From Streptomyces sp. AC550_RSS872 (lineage in GTDB: Bacteria > Actinomycetota > Actinomycetes > Streptomycetales > Streptomycetaceae): DNA of 64,000 bases. The notes below the pieces were generated by a model. That model saw nothing but the letters and a program-made list of their open reading frames with translations, had not been told where the DNA came from and made no database searches. The translations under genes and the position numbers were made by a program. This document shows, in pieces, positions 44,510-53,910 of the stretch. Positions within the stretch are counted from its first letter, which is position 1. Each line of letters opens with the position of its first letter. The stretch lies in the NCBI RefSeq assembly GCF_019049285.1, contig NZ_JAGMUL010000145.1, positions 30,028 through 94,027 of the forward strand, read 5' to 3'.

Positions 44510-46363
44510 ATGGTGACGACACGTGCAACCGCCGAGGACAGGCCTGACCGAGCCGACCGTTCCGACCGATCCGCCGTGCGGACGCTGCTGCGGCTGTGGC
44601 CGTATGTGCGGCCCGTGCGGGTGCGGTTGTTCACCGCCGCGGCCGTGGCGATCGTCGCCTCCTGCCTGGCGCTGGTCATTCCGCTCGTCCTGAAGTGGAT
44701 GGTGGACGGGCCCGTCGCCGACCGGGATCCGGCGGGGGTGTGGCTCGGCGCGCTGTATCTGCTGCTGCTCGGGATCGGGGAGGCGTTGCTGTTCGGGCTG
44801 CGGCGGTGGCTGGTGGCGCGGCCGCTGGCGGGCGTCGAGGCGTCGATGCGGGCTGATCTGTACCGCCATCTCCAGCGGCTTCCGGTGGCGTTCCACGACC
44901 GGTGGGCGTCGGGGCAGCTGCTGTCGCGGGGCACGACCGATCTGATGCTGCTGCGCATGTTCCTCGCGTTCCCGTTGACGTTCCTGCTGGTCAACGGTGT
45001 GACGATTCTGGTCGGCGTGGTCATCATGCTGCTCCAGGACTGGACGCTGGGGCTGGTCATCCTCATCCCGGCCGTGCCCGTGATGGTCACCTGCGTGATC
45101 TTCGAGAAGCGGTACGCCTCCGTGGCGCGCCGTGCGCAGGACCAGGTCGGCGATCTGACGACGGTCGTCGAGGAGAGCGTGCTCGGCATCCGGATCATCA
45201 AGGGCTTCGGCCGGCACCGCACTCAGGCCCGGGCGTTCCGCGAGCTGTCCCGCACCCTGCGCGGCACGGAGCTCCACAAGGCCCGGCTGCTCGCCACGAT
45301 CTGGGGCGTCATCGTGACGCTGCCGGAGCTGGCCATCGGGGCGGCGCTGGTGCTGGGCGCGGTGCAGGTGGCGGACGGGGAACTGTCGGCGGGCACGCTG
45401 GTGGCGTTCCTGTCGACGGCGCTCGCGCTGAGGTGGCCGGTGGACTCCATCGGCTTTCTGCTGGCGATGAGTCAGGAGGCGGCGACGGCCACGGAGCGCT
45501 ATTTCGAGGTCATGGATCAAACGCCGGAGCCGGAAGCGCCCCAAAGGGGCGCGGGGCTGGGTCAATTTGCGGCTCCGCCGCGGGGCGCGACCAGCCACGA
45601 ACAACCCGCACCCGACAACGATGGCATCCGCTTCCACAACGTCCGCTTCCGCTATCCCGACGCCCCCGAAGACTCCCCTCCCACCCTCGACAACATCGAC
45701 CTCCACATCCGCCCCGGCGAATCCATGGCCCTCGTAGGCCCGACAGGCAGCGGCAAGACAACCCTGACCGCCCTCATCCCCCGCCTCCACGAGGTGACGT
45801 CCGGCCACATCACCCTCGACGGCCACGACATCTCCGCGATGGACAGGAAATCGCTGCGCGACCTCGTCGCCGTCGCCTTCGAGGAACCCACCCTCTTCTC
45901 GGCCAGCGTCGCGGACAACGTTCTCATGGGCGCCGGAGAGGGCGCGGGCGAGCCCGAGCTGGAGCGGGCCCTCGGCGTCGCGCAGGCCGCGTTCGCGCAT
46001 GACCTGCCCCACGGCACCGAGACCCAGGTCGGCGAGCAGGGCCTCAGTCTCTCCGGCGGTCAGCGCCAGCGCCTCGCGCTCGCGCGGGCGGTCGTCGGCC
46101 GGCCCAGGTTCCTCGTCCTCGACGACCCCCTGTCCGCCCTGGACGTGCACACCGAGGCCGCCGTGGAGGCCGCGCTGCGGGAGGTGCTTGCGGAGACCAC
46201 CGCCCTCATCGTCGCCCACAGACCCTCCACCGTGCTGCTCGCGGACCGCGTCGCCCTGCTCTCCGGCGGCCGGATCGCCGCCGTCGGCACCCATCACGAA
46301 CTGCTGCGCACGAACGCCGAGTACGCCCATCTCATGGCCGGGACCGAGGAGGCCGACCGATGA
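44510..46363 (+). CDS. ABC half-exporter 1 (degenerate catalytic site)
   Basis: A 617-residue type I exporter subunit. The six-helix membrane domain covers residues 25-320; the nucleotide-binding domain has Walker A GPTGSGKTT, signature LSGGQRQRLALARA and Walker B FLVLDDP. The catalytic Glu is replaced by Asp539, a hallmark of the inactive site in heterodimeric exporters. The linker between domains (about 340-370) is encoded by a dispersed DNA repeat. It overlaps the next gene (ATGA), its predicted partner. The substrate is unknown. Confidence 0.92.
   Translation: MVTTRATAEDRPDRADRSDRSAVRTLLRLWPYVRPVRVRLFTAAAVAIVASCLALVIPLVLKWMVDGPVADRDPAGVWLGALYLLLLGIGEALLFGLRRWLVARPLAGVEASMRADLYRHLQRLPVAFHDRWASGQLLSRGTTDLMLLRMFLAFPLTFLLVNGVTILVGVVIMLLQDWTLGLVILIPAVPVMVTCVIFEKRYASVARRAQDQVGDLTTVVEESVLGIRIIKGFGRHRTQARAFRELSRTLRGTELHKARLLATIWGVIVTLPELAIGAALVLGAVQVADGELSAGTLVAFLSTALALRWPVDSIGFLLAMSQEAATATERYFEVMDQTPEPEAPQRGAGLGQFAAPPRGATSHEQPAPDNDGIRFHNVRFRYPDAPEDSPPTLDNIDLHIRPGESMALVGPTGSGKTTLTALIPRLHEVTSGHITLDGHDISAMDRKSLRDLVAVAFEEPTLFSASVADNVLMGAGEGAGEPELERALGVAQAAFAHDLPHGTETQVGEQGLSLSGGQRQRLALARAVVGRPRFLVLDDPLSALDVHTEAAVEAALREVLAETTALIVAHRPSTVLLADRVALLSGGRIAAVGTHHELLRTNAEYAHLMAGTEEADR
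45537..45616 (+). repeat. Dispersed Streptomyces repeat inside ABC exporter 1
   Basis: The block starts GCGCCCCAAAGGGGCGCGGGG (palindromic GCGCCCC/GGGGCGC) and ends near CCGCACCCG. It is translated in frame as part of the linker (EAPQRGAGLG and onward). A second copy is at 49961-50018. Such repeats normally lie between Streptomyces genes. Confidence 0.65.
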
Positions 46364-48219
46364 CGGCGACCACCGCCACCGCACCGGGCAAGGAACAGTC
46401 GGCCGAGGAACCCGGGCCCGCCGGGCCAAACGACCCGTTCGACCGCGACGTCCTGCCCACTCCCCCGGGTGCCACCGCAGCCCTCCTGCGCTCCCTGCTC
46501 GCCCCGATGAAGGCCCGCGTCGCCGTCACCACGCTTCTGCTGCTGCTCCAGCAGGCGGCCGTGCAGGCAGGCCCGCTGCTGGTGGCGTACGCCATCGACT
46601 CGGCCGTACCGGCGTTCCGGCGCGACGACCTCGGCCCGCTGATCGCGGTCGGCGTCGCCTATCTGCTGTGCGCGCTGGCCTCCGGCGTCCTCCAGTACGC
46701 GTTCATCCTGCTCTCGGCCCGCGTCAACCAGGACGTGCTGCTCGACCTGCGCGGCCGAATCTTCCGCCACGCCCAGGCCCTGAGCCTCGACTTCCACGAG
46801 CGCTACACCTCGGGCCGGCTCATCTCCCGTTCCACCACGGACGTGGAGTCCCTGCGCGAGCTGCTCGACGAGGGCCTCCAGGAACTCGTCACCGTCATCC
46901 TGTCCTTCGTCTACATCTCGGCGATGCTGCTCTGGCTCGACCTCGGCCTCGGCACGGTCGCCGTGGCCTCCTTCGTGCCGCTGTACCTCCTCGTACGGCT
47001 CTACCGGCGGCGCGCCGCGCGCGTGTACACCCTGCGGTCCACCGCCATCGCGGCCGTGATCGTGAAGTTCGTCGAGACGATGAACGGCATCCGCCCGGTG
47101 CGCGCCTTCCGCCGCGAGGCCGCCAACGACGCCGACTTCCGGGTCCTGAACACCCGGCACGAGCGCACGAACGGCGACGCGCTGCTGGAGATGGCCCGTT
47201 ACGTCGTCGGCTCCCGCCTGGTCGCCAACACCGCAGTAGCGGGGATCGTGCTGTGGGGCGCCTACCGGGTCGCGGGCGGCACGCTGGCCCTCGGTGTGCT
47301 GGCGGCGGCCGTGCTGTATCTGCGGCGGCTGTACGACCCGATCGACCGGCTCGGCATGTTCCTCAACTCCTACCAGTCGGCGGCGGCCTCCCTGGAGAAG
47401 ATCGCCGGGCTGCTGGCCCAGACCCCGTCCGTGCCCGAGCCGTCCGCGCCCCGGCAGCTCCCGGCACTCGCCTCGGAACACCCCGGCCGCGAGGTCGTCT
47501 TCGACGGCGTCCGGTTCGGCTACCGCACCGGCGGCGAGGTGCTGCCCCGCTTCGACCTGACGATGCCGGCCGGGCAGACGGTCGCGGTCGTCGGCTCCAC
47601 CGGCGCGGGCAAGTCGACCCTGGCCAAGCTGCTCGCCCGGTTCTACGACCCCTCCGACGGCCGGGTCCTCCTCGACGGCGTCGACCTGCGCGAGCTGGCC
47701 GTGCCCGAGCTGCGGCGGGGCGTGGTGATGGTGACGCAGGAGGCGTTCCTGTTCTCCGGCACGGTCGCCGAGAACATCGCCATCGGCCGGCCCGACGCCA
47801 CCCGCGAGGAGATCGAGCAGGCCGCGAAGGCCATCGGCGCGCACGACTTCATCAGCTCCCTGCCCGACGGCTACGACACCGACGTACGCAAGCGGGGCGG
47901 CCGTATCTCCGCCGGTCAGCGCCAACTCGTCGCCTTCGCCCGGGCGTTGCTCGCCGACCCGGCCGTACTGATCCTCGACGAGGCCACCAGCTCGCTCGAC
48001 ATCCCCGGTGAGCGGGCCGTGCAGCGCGCGATGTCGACGGTCCTGCACGGGCGTACGGCGGTCGTGATCGCCCACCGGCTGTCCACGGTGGAGATCGCGG
48101 ACCGCGTACTGGTCATGGAGCACGGGAAGATCGTCGAGGACGGCACGCCCGCCGAACTCGTCGCGGGGACGGGCAGGTTCGCGGATCTGCACCGGGCGTG
48201 GCGGGACAGTCTGGCGTGA
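46360..48219 (+). CDS. ABC half-exporter 2
   Basis: A 619-residue subunit with six membrane helices and a complete nucleotide-binding domain: Walker A GSTGAGKSTLAK, Walker B VLILDEATSSLD with the normal catalytic Glu. The signature is ISAGQ (516-520), not LSGGQ. In a head-to-tail dimer with exporter 1, this weak signature faces exporter 1's Asp-substituted Walker B, while the other site is intact: a one-active-site heterodimer. The start overlaps the stop of gene 1. The substrate is unknown. Confidence 0.92.
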   Translation: MTATTATAPGKEQSAEEPGPAGPNDPFDRDVLPTPPGATAALLRSLLAPMKARVAVTTLLLLLQQAAVQAGPLLVAYAIDSAVPAFRRDDLGPLIAVGVAYLLCALASGVLQYAFILLSARVNQDVLLDLRGRIFRHAQALSLDFHERYTSGRLISRSTTDVESLRELLDEGLQELVTVILSFVYISAMLLWLDLGLGTVAVASFVPLYLLVRLYRRRAARVYTLRSTAIAAVIVKFVETMNGIRPVRAFRREAANDADFRVLNTRHERTNGDALLEMARYVVGSRLVANTAVAGIVLWGAYRVAGGTLALGVLAAAVLYLRRLYDPIDRLGMFLNSYQSAAASLEKIAGLLAQTPSVPEPSAPRQLPALASEHPGREVVFDGVRFGYRTGGEVLPRFDLTMPAGQTVAVVGSTGAGKSTLAKLLARFYDPSDGRVLLDGVDLRELAVPELRRGVVMVTQEAFLFSGTVAENIAIGRPDATREEIEQAAKAIGAHDFISSLPDGYDTDVRKRGGRISAGQRQLVAFARALLADPAVLILDEATSSLDIPGERAVQRAMSTVLHGRTAVVIAHRLSTVEIADRVLVMEHGKIVEDGTPAELVAGTGRFADLHRAWRDSLA

Positions 48220-48238
48220 TGTTCCGGGGGGACCACAG

Positions 48239-49951
48239 GTGATCGACGCGTACGAGGATCCGGGCGAGCCCGACTGTCGCGGCGGAGGGCGGTATCTGTG
48301 GTGGCTGGTCATGCGCCAGGCGACGCGGTCCGTCGTCGGGGCGCTGATCTCCAGTGTGTGGATGGTGCTGCTGGCCGCGACGCCGTACCTGATGTCCCGT
48401 GCCGTCGACGACGGGCTGGCGGCCGGTGACCACGGCGCCCTGGCGGGGTGGACGGGCGCGCTGTTCGCGGTGGGCGCGTTCAACGCCTGGCTGAGCATCA
48501 TGCGGCACCGCACGATGACCCGGGTGCGGATGGACGCCAACTTCCGCACGGTCAAGGTGCTGATCGGGCACGCGGTGCGCCTGGGGGCCGCGCTGCCGCG
48601 CCGGATCGGGGCCGGGGAGGTCGTCACGATCGGCGTGGGCGACGTCCAGACGATCAGCGGCTCCCTGACCGTCGTCGGCCCCGGGTTCGGGGCGGTCGTC
48701 GCCTATCTGGTGATCGCCGGGCTGCTGGTGTCGGTGTCGGTGCCGATCGCCGTCGTGGTGCTGCTCGGGATGCCGCTGGTCGGCGTGCTCGTCGGACCGC
48801 TGCTGGGGCGGCTCCAGGGAACGGAGACGGAGTACCGGGAGCGGCAGGGCGTGCTGACCGCACGGATCGCCGACCTCGCGGGCGGGCTGCGCGTCCTCAA
48901 CGGCCTCGGCGGCAAGGGACTGGTCGCGGACGCCTTCCACCGTGACTCGCAGCGGCTGCGGGCGCAGGGGTACCGGGTCGGCGCGGTGACCAGCTGGGTG
49001 CAGGCGCTCGGCGTGGGACTGCCGACGCTGTTCCTGGCCGTGGTGACCTGGCTCGCGGCGCGGCTGGCCGCCCGGGGGGACATCACCGTGGGCGAGTTGG
49101 TGTCGGTGTACGGCTATGTCGCGGTGCTGGTGGGGCCGGTGGCCTTCCTCATCGAGTGCGGCTACCAGGTCAGCCGTGGCGTGGTGGCGGCGCGACGGGT
49201 CGTACGGTTCCTGCGGCTGGAGCCGATGCCGGACACCGGTACCCGGGACGCGCCGGCCGAACCGGCGGTGCTGTACGACCCCGAGTCCGGGGTACGGGTG
49301 CTGCCGGGCCGCCTGACCGTGCTGGCCGGGGCGCTGCCCGCCGACGCCGCGGCCGTCGTCGACCGCCTGGGCCGCTACGTCCCGTCCTCGGCGACCTGGG
49401 GCGAAGTGCCCCTGTCCGAGATCGCCCTGCCGCAGCTCAGGCAGCGCATCCTGGTCGCCGACCACGAGGCCGACCTGTTCGCGGACACACTGCGCCAACT
49501 GGTCGCCGGCCCCACGGACCGTGACGAGGCGACGATCGCGCAGGCCGTGCGCACCGCGGTCGCCGAGGACATCGTCCGGGGCCTGTCCGACGGCCTCGAC
49601 ACTCCGATCGACGCCCAGGCCCGCAACCTCTCCGGCGGCCAACGCCAACGCGTCCGCCTGGTCCGCGCCCTCCTTGCCGACCCGGAGATCCTCCTCGCGA
49701 TCGAACCCACCTCGGCGCTGGACGCCCACACAGAGGCCCGCGTGGCCGACCGCCTGCACACCGAACGCACCGGCCGCACAACGCTCGTCACCACCACGTC
49801 CCCGCTGGTCCTGGACCGCGCGGACACGGTTCACTTCCTGGTCAACGGCAAGGTGGCGGCGACGGGCACCCACCGGGAGTTGCTGGACGCCGAGCCGGGC
49901 TACCGAGCCCTGGTGGCCAGGGACGAAGACGCCGAGGAGATCTTGAGGTGA
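48239..49951 (+). CDS. ABC half-exporter 3, Walker A lost
   Basis: A 570-residue subunit with a normal six-helix membrane domain and an eroded nucleotide-binding domain. Where the P loop belongs it reads LTVLAGALPADAAAVVDRL, with no GxxGxGK. The signature LSGGQ (464-468) is intact, and Walker B reads LLAIEPTSALD. The domain is shorter than usual, so the P-loop region is partly deleted. It is intact as a gene, not a pseudogene. GTG 48239 has GGGGGG upstream. The following gene, which overlaps it by GTGA, is its partner. Confidence 0.88.
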   Translation: MIDAYEDPGEPDCRGGGRYLWWLVMRQATRSVVGALISSVWMVLLAATPYLMSRAVDDGLAAGDHGALAGWTGALFAVGAFNAWLSIMRHRTMTRVRMDANFRTVKVLIGHAVRLGAALPRRIGAGEVVTIGVGDVQTISGSLTVVGPGFGAVVAYLVIAGLLVSVSVPIAVVVLLGMPLVGVLVGPLLGRLQGTETEYRERQGVLTARIADLAGGLRVLNGLGGKGLVADAFHRDSQRLRAQGYRVGAVTSWVQALGVGLPTLFLAVVTWLAARLAARGDITVGELVSVYGYVAVLVGPVAFLIECGYQVSRGVVAARRVVRFLRLEPMPDTGTRDAPAEPAVLYDPESGVRVLPGRLTVLAGALPADAAAVVDRLGRYVPSSATWGEVPLSEIALPQLRQRILVADHEADLFADTLRQLVAGPTDRDEATIAQAVRTAVAEDIVRGLSDGLDTPIDAQARNLSGGQRQRVRLVRALLADPEILLAIEPTSALDAHTEARVADRLHTERTGRTTLVTTTSPLVLDRADTVHFLVNGKVAATGTHRELLDAEPGYRALVARDEDAEEILR

Positions 49952-51792
49952 CGGAGCAGCGACGCCCCAAAGGGGCGCGGGGAACTGCGCGATCAACCAC
50001 ATCGCTCCCGCACCCGGCAAAACACCTCAAGTCCCCACCCAGTAGCCGAACAGCCCTCCCAGTCGCCGAGCCCCGAGAGGTCCGCCGAGCCACCACCCAC
50101 CTCATCCGAGCCGACGCCAAAGCCTTCACAGCCGTACTCGCCCTCAACGCCCTCGCAGCCCTCACCGGCCTCGCCGGCCCCTACCTGGTGGGGCGCATCA
50201 TCGACGAAGTCAAACGCGGCGCGGACGTGACGTCCGTCGACAAGCTCGCCCTGGCCATCCTGACAGCGGCAACAGCCCAGCTGTTGCTGGCCCGCTGGGC
50301 CCGCTACGTAGGCCACCGCTTCGGCGAACGCACCCTCGCCCGCGTCCGCGAGCAGTTCGTGAGCCGCACCCTCTCGCTGCCCGCGTCGGTAGTGGAGCGG
50401 GCCGGCACCGGGGACCTGACCGCACGCGGCACCGCCGACGTGGCGGCCGTCGGCACCACCCTGCGCGACGCCGGGCCGGAGCTGCTCATCAACTCCGTAC
50501 AGGTCCTGTTCCTGCTGGGCGCGGTCTTCGTGCTGGACCCCCTGCTCGGCGCCTGCGGTCTGCTCGGCCTGGCCGGTCTGTGGCCGGTGCTGCGCTGGTA
50601 TCTGCGCCGTGCCCGCACCGGCTACCTCGCCGAGGGCGCGGCCACCTCGGACGTCGCGGAGATCCTCGCGGCGACCGCGTCCGGCGCCCGCACCGTGGAG
50701 GCGCTGCGGCTGGAGCGGCGGCGGGTGGCGGCGAGCCGGGAGGCGCTGGAGACGTCCCGCCGGACCCGGCTGCACACTCTCTTCCTGCGCTCGGTGTTCT
50801 TCCCGTCGGTCGAGATCGCCTATCTCGTCCCCGTGGCGACGGTTCTGCTCGTCGGCGGGGCCCTGCACGCGCGGGGCACCATCAGCCTGGGCACGGTGGT
50901 CGCGGCGGCGCTGTATCTCCAGCAGATGGTGGGTCCGCTGGACGAGATCCTGATGCGCGTCGAGCAACTCCAGAGCAGCGGTGCCTCCTTCGCCCGCGTG
51001 GAGGGCCTGGCGAGCGCTCCGAGAGCCACGGACGCCGGCTCTCCCGTCCCGGCGAACGACCTGATCGAAGTGACCGGCGTGCGCTACGCCTACGACCGCG
51101 GCGGCGAGGTCCTCGGCGGCGTCGACCTGACTGTCCGCCCGGGCGAACGCCTCGCCGTGGTCGGCCCGTCCGGCGCCGGCAAGACCACCCTGAGCAGACT
51201 GCTGGCGGGCGTGGACGCGCCCACCGCCGGCTCCGTCACGGTCGGCGGCGTCCCGGTCGTCGCGCTCGGCCCGGAGCAGCTGCGCCGCCAGGTCGTCCTG
51301 GTGACGCAGGAGCACCACGTCTTCCTCGGCACGGTGCGCGACAACCTGCGGATCGCCGAGCCGTCCGCCACGGACGAGCAGGTGTGGGCCGCGCTCACGG
51401 CGGTCGGCGCCGACGGCTGGGTACGGCGGCTGCCCGACGGCCTCGACACGGCGCTGGGCGACGGGGGCCACGGCACGGACGGCTCGCAGGCCCAGCAGCT
51501 CGCCCTGGCCCGCGTGGTGCTGGCCGACCCGCACACCCTGATCCTCGACGAGGCGACGGCGCTGCTCGACCCGACGACCGCCCGGCACACCGAGCGCGCC
51601 CTGGCGGCCGTCCTGGAGGGCCGTACGGTCATCGCCATCGCGCACCGGCTGCACACCGCGCACGACGCCGACCGGGTGGCAGTGATGGAGAACGGTCTGC
51701 TCACCGAGCTCGGCAGCCATGACGAGCTGGTCGCGGCGGGCGGGGCGTACGCGGCGCTGTGGCGGTCCTGGCACGGGGAGCGGCCCGCCTGA
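49948..51792 (+). CDS. ABC half-exporter 4, signature lost
   Basis: A 614-residue subunit. The first 40 residues are low-complexity and encoded by a dispersed repeat. A six-helix membrane domain follows, then a nucleotide-binding domain with perfect Walker A GPSGAGKTTLSRLL (Gly406 to Lys412) and Walker B LILDEATALLD. The signature is replaced by DGSQAQ (511-516). This complements exporter 3, which keeps the signature but lost Walker A, so the pair has one working ATP site. Exporters 1-4 lie in one strand with two ATGA/GTGA overlaps and may be one operon. Confidence 0.9.
   Translation: MTEQRRPKGARGTARSTTSLPHPAKHLKSPPSSRTALPVAEPREVRRATTHLIRADAKAFTAVLALNALAALTGLAGPYLVGRIIDEVKRGADVTSVDKLALAILTAATAQLLLARWARYVGHRFGERTLARVREQFVSRTLSLPASVVERAGTGDLTARGTADVAAVGTTLRDAGPELLINSVQVLFLLGAVFVLDPLLGACGLLGLAGLWPVLRWYLRRARTGYLAEGAATSDVAEILAATASGARTVEALRLERRRVAASREALETSRRTRLHTLFLRSVFFPSVEIAYLVPVATVLLVGGALHARGTISLGTVVAAALYLQQMVGPLDEILMRVEQLQSSGASFARVEGLASAPRATDAGSPVPANDLIEVTGVRYAYDRGGEVLGGVDLTVRPGERLAVVGPSGAGKTTLSRLLAGVDAPTAGSVTVGGVPVVALGPEQLRRQVVLVTQEHHVFLGTVRDNLRIAEPSATDEQVWAALTAVGADGWVRRLPDGLDTALGDGGHGTDGSQAQQLALARVVLADPHTLILDEATALLDPTTARHTERALAAVLEGRTVIAIAHRLHTAHDADRVAVMENGLLTELGSHDELVAAGGAYAALWRSWHGERPA
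49961..50018 (+). repeat. Dispersed Streptomyces repeat at the start of ABC exporter 4
   Basis: The block shares CGCCCCAAAGGGGCGCGGGG and GCGCGAT/CCAaCCAC-type segments with the copy at 45537. It encodes part of the low-complexity N terminus (QRRPKGARGTARSTT and onward), so the start of the protein seems to be built from repeat DNA. Confidence 0.6.
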
Positions 51793-51879
51793 GCAGGGGA
51801 TCTATGCTCGAAGGCGTAGGAGATCGCTGACACGCCGAAGAACGCCACAGCAGAAGCCACAGCAGAAAGCCGCAGTCCA

Positions 51880-53910
51880 TTGAACTTCTGGTCGATCTAC
51901 CAGCACGGCTTCGCGCGGGTCGCCGCGTGCACGGGCCACACCGTCATCGCCGACCCGCGGGCCAACGCGGAGGCGGTGCTGCGGCAGGCGCGCGCGTGCG
52001 CACAGGAGGGCGTGGCCGTCGCCGTCTTCCCCGAGCTGGGACTGACCGGCTACTCGATCGAGGACCTGCTGCTCCAGGACGCGGTGCTCGACGAGGTCGA
52101 GGAGGCGCTCGGCGCGGTCGTCGCCGGGTCGGCGGAGCTGCTGCCCGTGCTGGTCGTCGGTGCCCCGCTGCGCCATCGCCACCGGATCTACAACTGCGCC
52201 GTGATCGTGCACCGCGGCCGGATCCTCGGCGTGGCGCCGAAGTCGTACCCGCCGAACTACCGCGAGTTCTACGAGCAGCGGCAGATCGCCTCGGGTGACG
52301 ACGAGCGCGGCGGGACGATCCGGGTCGGCGGCGCGCAGGTGCCGTTCGGCGTGGACCTGCTCTTCGAGGCGGAGGACGTCCCGGGGCTGGTCCTGCACGC
52401 GGAGGTCTGCGAGGACATGTGGGTGCCGGTGCCGCCGAGCGCGGAGGCCGCGCTGGCCGGCGCGACCGTGCTCGCCAACCTCTCCGGCAGCCCGATCACG
52501 GTCGGCCGGGCCGAGGACCGGCGGCTGCTGTGCCGGGCGGCGTCCGCGCGCTGTCTGGCCGCGTACGTCTACTCGGCGGCCGGTCTGGGCGAGTCGACCA
52601 CGGACCTGTCGTGGGACGGCCAGACCATGATCTACGAGAACGGCGTCCTGCTGGCCGAGTCGGACCGCTTCCCGCTCGACGACCAGTACGCGGTCGCCGA
52701 CGTCGATCTGGACCTGCTGCGGCAGGAGCGGCACCGGATGGGCACGTTCGACGACAACCGGCGTACCCACGCGGCCCGCACCGGTGACTTCCGGCGCGTC
52801 ACGTTCCGCCTCGACCCGCCGACGACCGACCTCGGCCTCGAACGCCGGGTCGAGCGCTTCCCGTTCGTGCCCGCCGACGCCGACCGGCTCGCCCTGGACT
52901 GCTACGAGGCGTACAACATCCAGGTCGCGGGCCTCCAGCAGCGGCTGGGCGCGATCGGCGGCCCGAAGGTCGTCATCGGTGTGTCGGGCGGCCTGGACTC
53001 CACGCACGCGCTGATCGTCGCCGCCCGGGCGATGGACCGCGCGGGCCGGCCGCGCAGCGACATCCTCGCGTTCACCCTGCCGGGCTTCGCCACCAGCGAC
53101 CACACCAAGGACAACGCCCACAAGCTGATGAACTCGCTCGGCGTCACCGCGGCCGAGCTGGACATCACGCCGACGGCACGGCTGATGCTCAAGGAGATGG
53201 GCCACCCGTTCGCGTCCGGTGAGCCGGTCTACGACGTCACCTTCGAGAACGTGCAGGCCGGTCTGCGCACCGACTACCTGTTCCGGCTCGCCAACCAGCG
53301 CGGCGGCATCGTCCTCGGCACCGGCGACCTGTCGGAGCTGGCGCTGGGCTGGTCCACGTACGGCGTGGGCGACCAGATGAGCCACTACAACGTCAACTCC
53401 GGTGTGCCGAAGACGCTGATCCAGCATCTGATCCGCTGGGTCATCGGCAGCGGGCAGTTCGACGAGGAGACCGGCAAGACGCTGGCCGCGATCCTCGACA
53501 CCGAGATCAGCCCGGAGCTGGTCCCGGGCGAGGAGATGCAGTCGACGGAGTCCAAGATCGGCCCGTACGCGCTGCACGACTTCACGCTCTTCCAGGTGCT
53601 GCGGTACGGCTTCCGGCCGTCGAAGATCGCCTTCCTGGCCTGGCACGCCTGGCACGACCCGGAGGCCGGTGCCTGGCCGCCCGGCTTCCCGGAGGCCAAG
53701 CGGGTGGCCTACGACCTGGCGGAGATCCGGCGCTGGCTGGAGGTCTTCTGCCGTCGGTTCTTCGCGTTCGCACAGTTCAAGCGGTCCGCCATGCCGAACG
53801 GGCCGAAGGTCTCGGCGGGGGGTTCGCTCTCCCCGCGCGGCGACTGGCGGGCGCCATCGGACGGCAACGCGGCCGCCTGGCTGCGGGATCTCGCCCGTAT
53901 CGACGACTGA
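51880..53910 (+). CDS. nadE: Glutamine-dependent NAD(+) synthetase
   Basis: A 676-residue two-domain enzyme converting nicotinic-acid adenine dinucleotide to NAD+ with ATP and glutamine-derived ammonia. The nitrilase-type glutaminase (1-300) has the triad Glu52 (FPELGLTGYS), Lys121 (PKSY) and Cys177 (AEVCEDMW), at the same positions as in Mycobacterium tuberculosis NadE within one residue. The synthetase domain has VIGVSGGLDSTHA (PP-loop) and TGDLSELALGWSTYG. Length matches the actinobacterial type. The TTG start at 51880 fits the conserved N terminus NFWSIYQHGFARVAACT; no good ribosome site is evident. Confidence 0.95.
   Translation: MNFWSIYQHGFARVAACTGHTVIADPRANAEAVLRQARACAQEGVAVAVFPELGLTGYSIEDLLLQDAVLDEVEEALGAVVAGSAELLPVLVVGAPLRHRHRIYNCAVIVHRGRILGVAPKSYPPNYREFYEQRQIASGDDERGGTIRVGGAQVPFGVDLLFEAEDVPGLVLHAEVCEDMWVPVPPSAEAALAGATVLANLSGSPITVGRAEDRRLLCRAASARCLAAYVYSAAGLGESTTDLSWDGQTMIYENGVLLAESDRFPLDDQYAVADVDLDLLRQERHRMGTFDDNRRTHAARTGDFRRVTFRLDPPTTDLGLERRVERFPFVPADADRLALDCYEAYNIQVAGLQQRLGAIGGPKVVIGVSGGLDSTHALIVAARAMDRAGRPRSDILAFTLPGFATSDHTKDNAHKLMNSLGVTAAELDITPTARLMLKEMGHPFASGEPVYDVTFENVQAGLRTDYLFRLANQRGGIVLGTGDLSELALGWSTYGVGDQMSHYNVNSGVPKTLIQHLIRWVIGSGQFDEETGKTLAAILDTEISPELVPGEEMQSTESKIGPYALHDFTLFQVLRYGFRPSKIAFLAWHAWHDPEAGAWPPGFPEAKRVAYDLAEIRRWLEVFCRRFFAFAQFKRSAMPNGPKVSAGGSLSPRGDWRAPSDGNAAAWLRDLARIDD

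Noticed and set aside
48239..49951. ABC exporter 3 as a pseudogene
   Set aside because: The frame is complete, the membrane domain and signature are intact, and the partner shows the complementary loss, so it reads as a specialised subunit.
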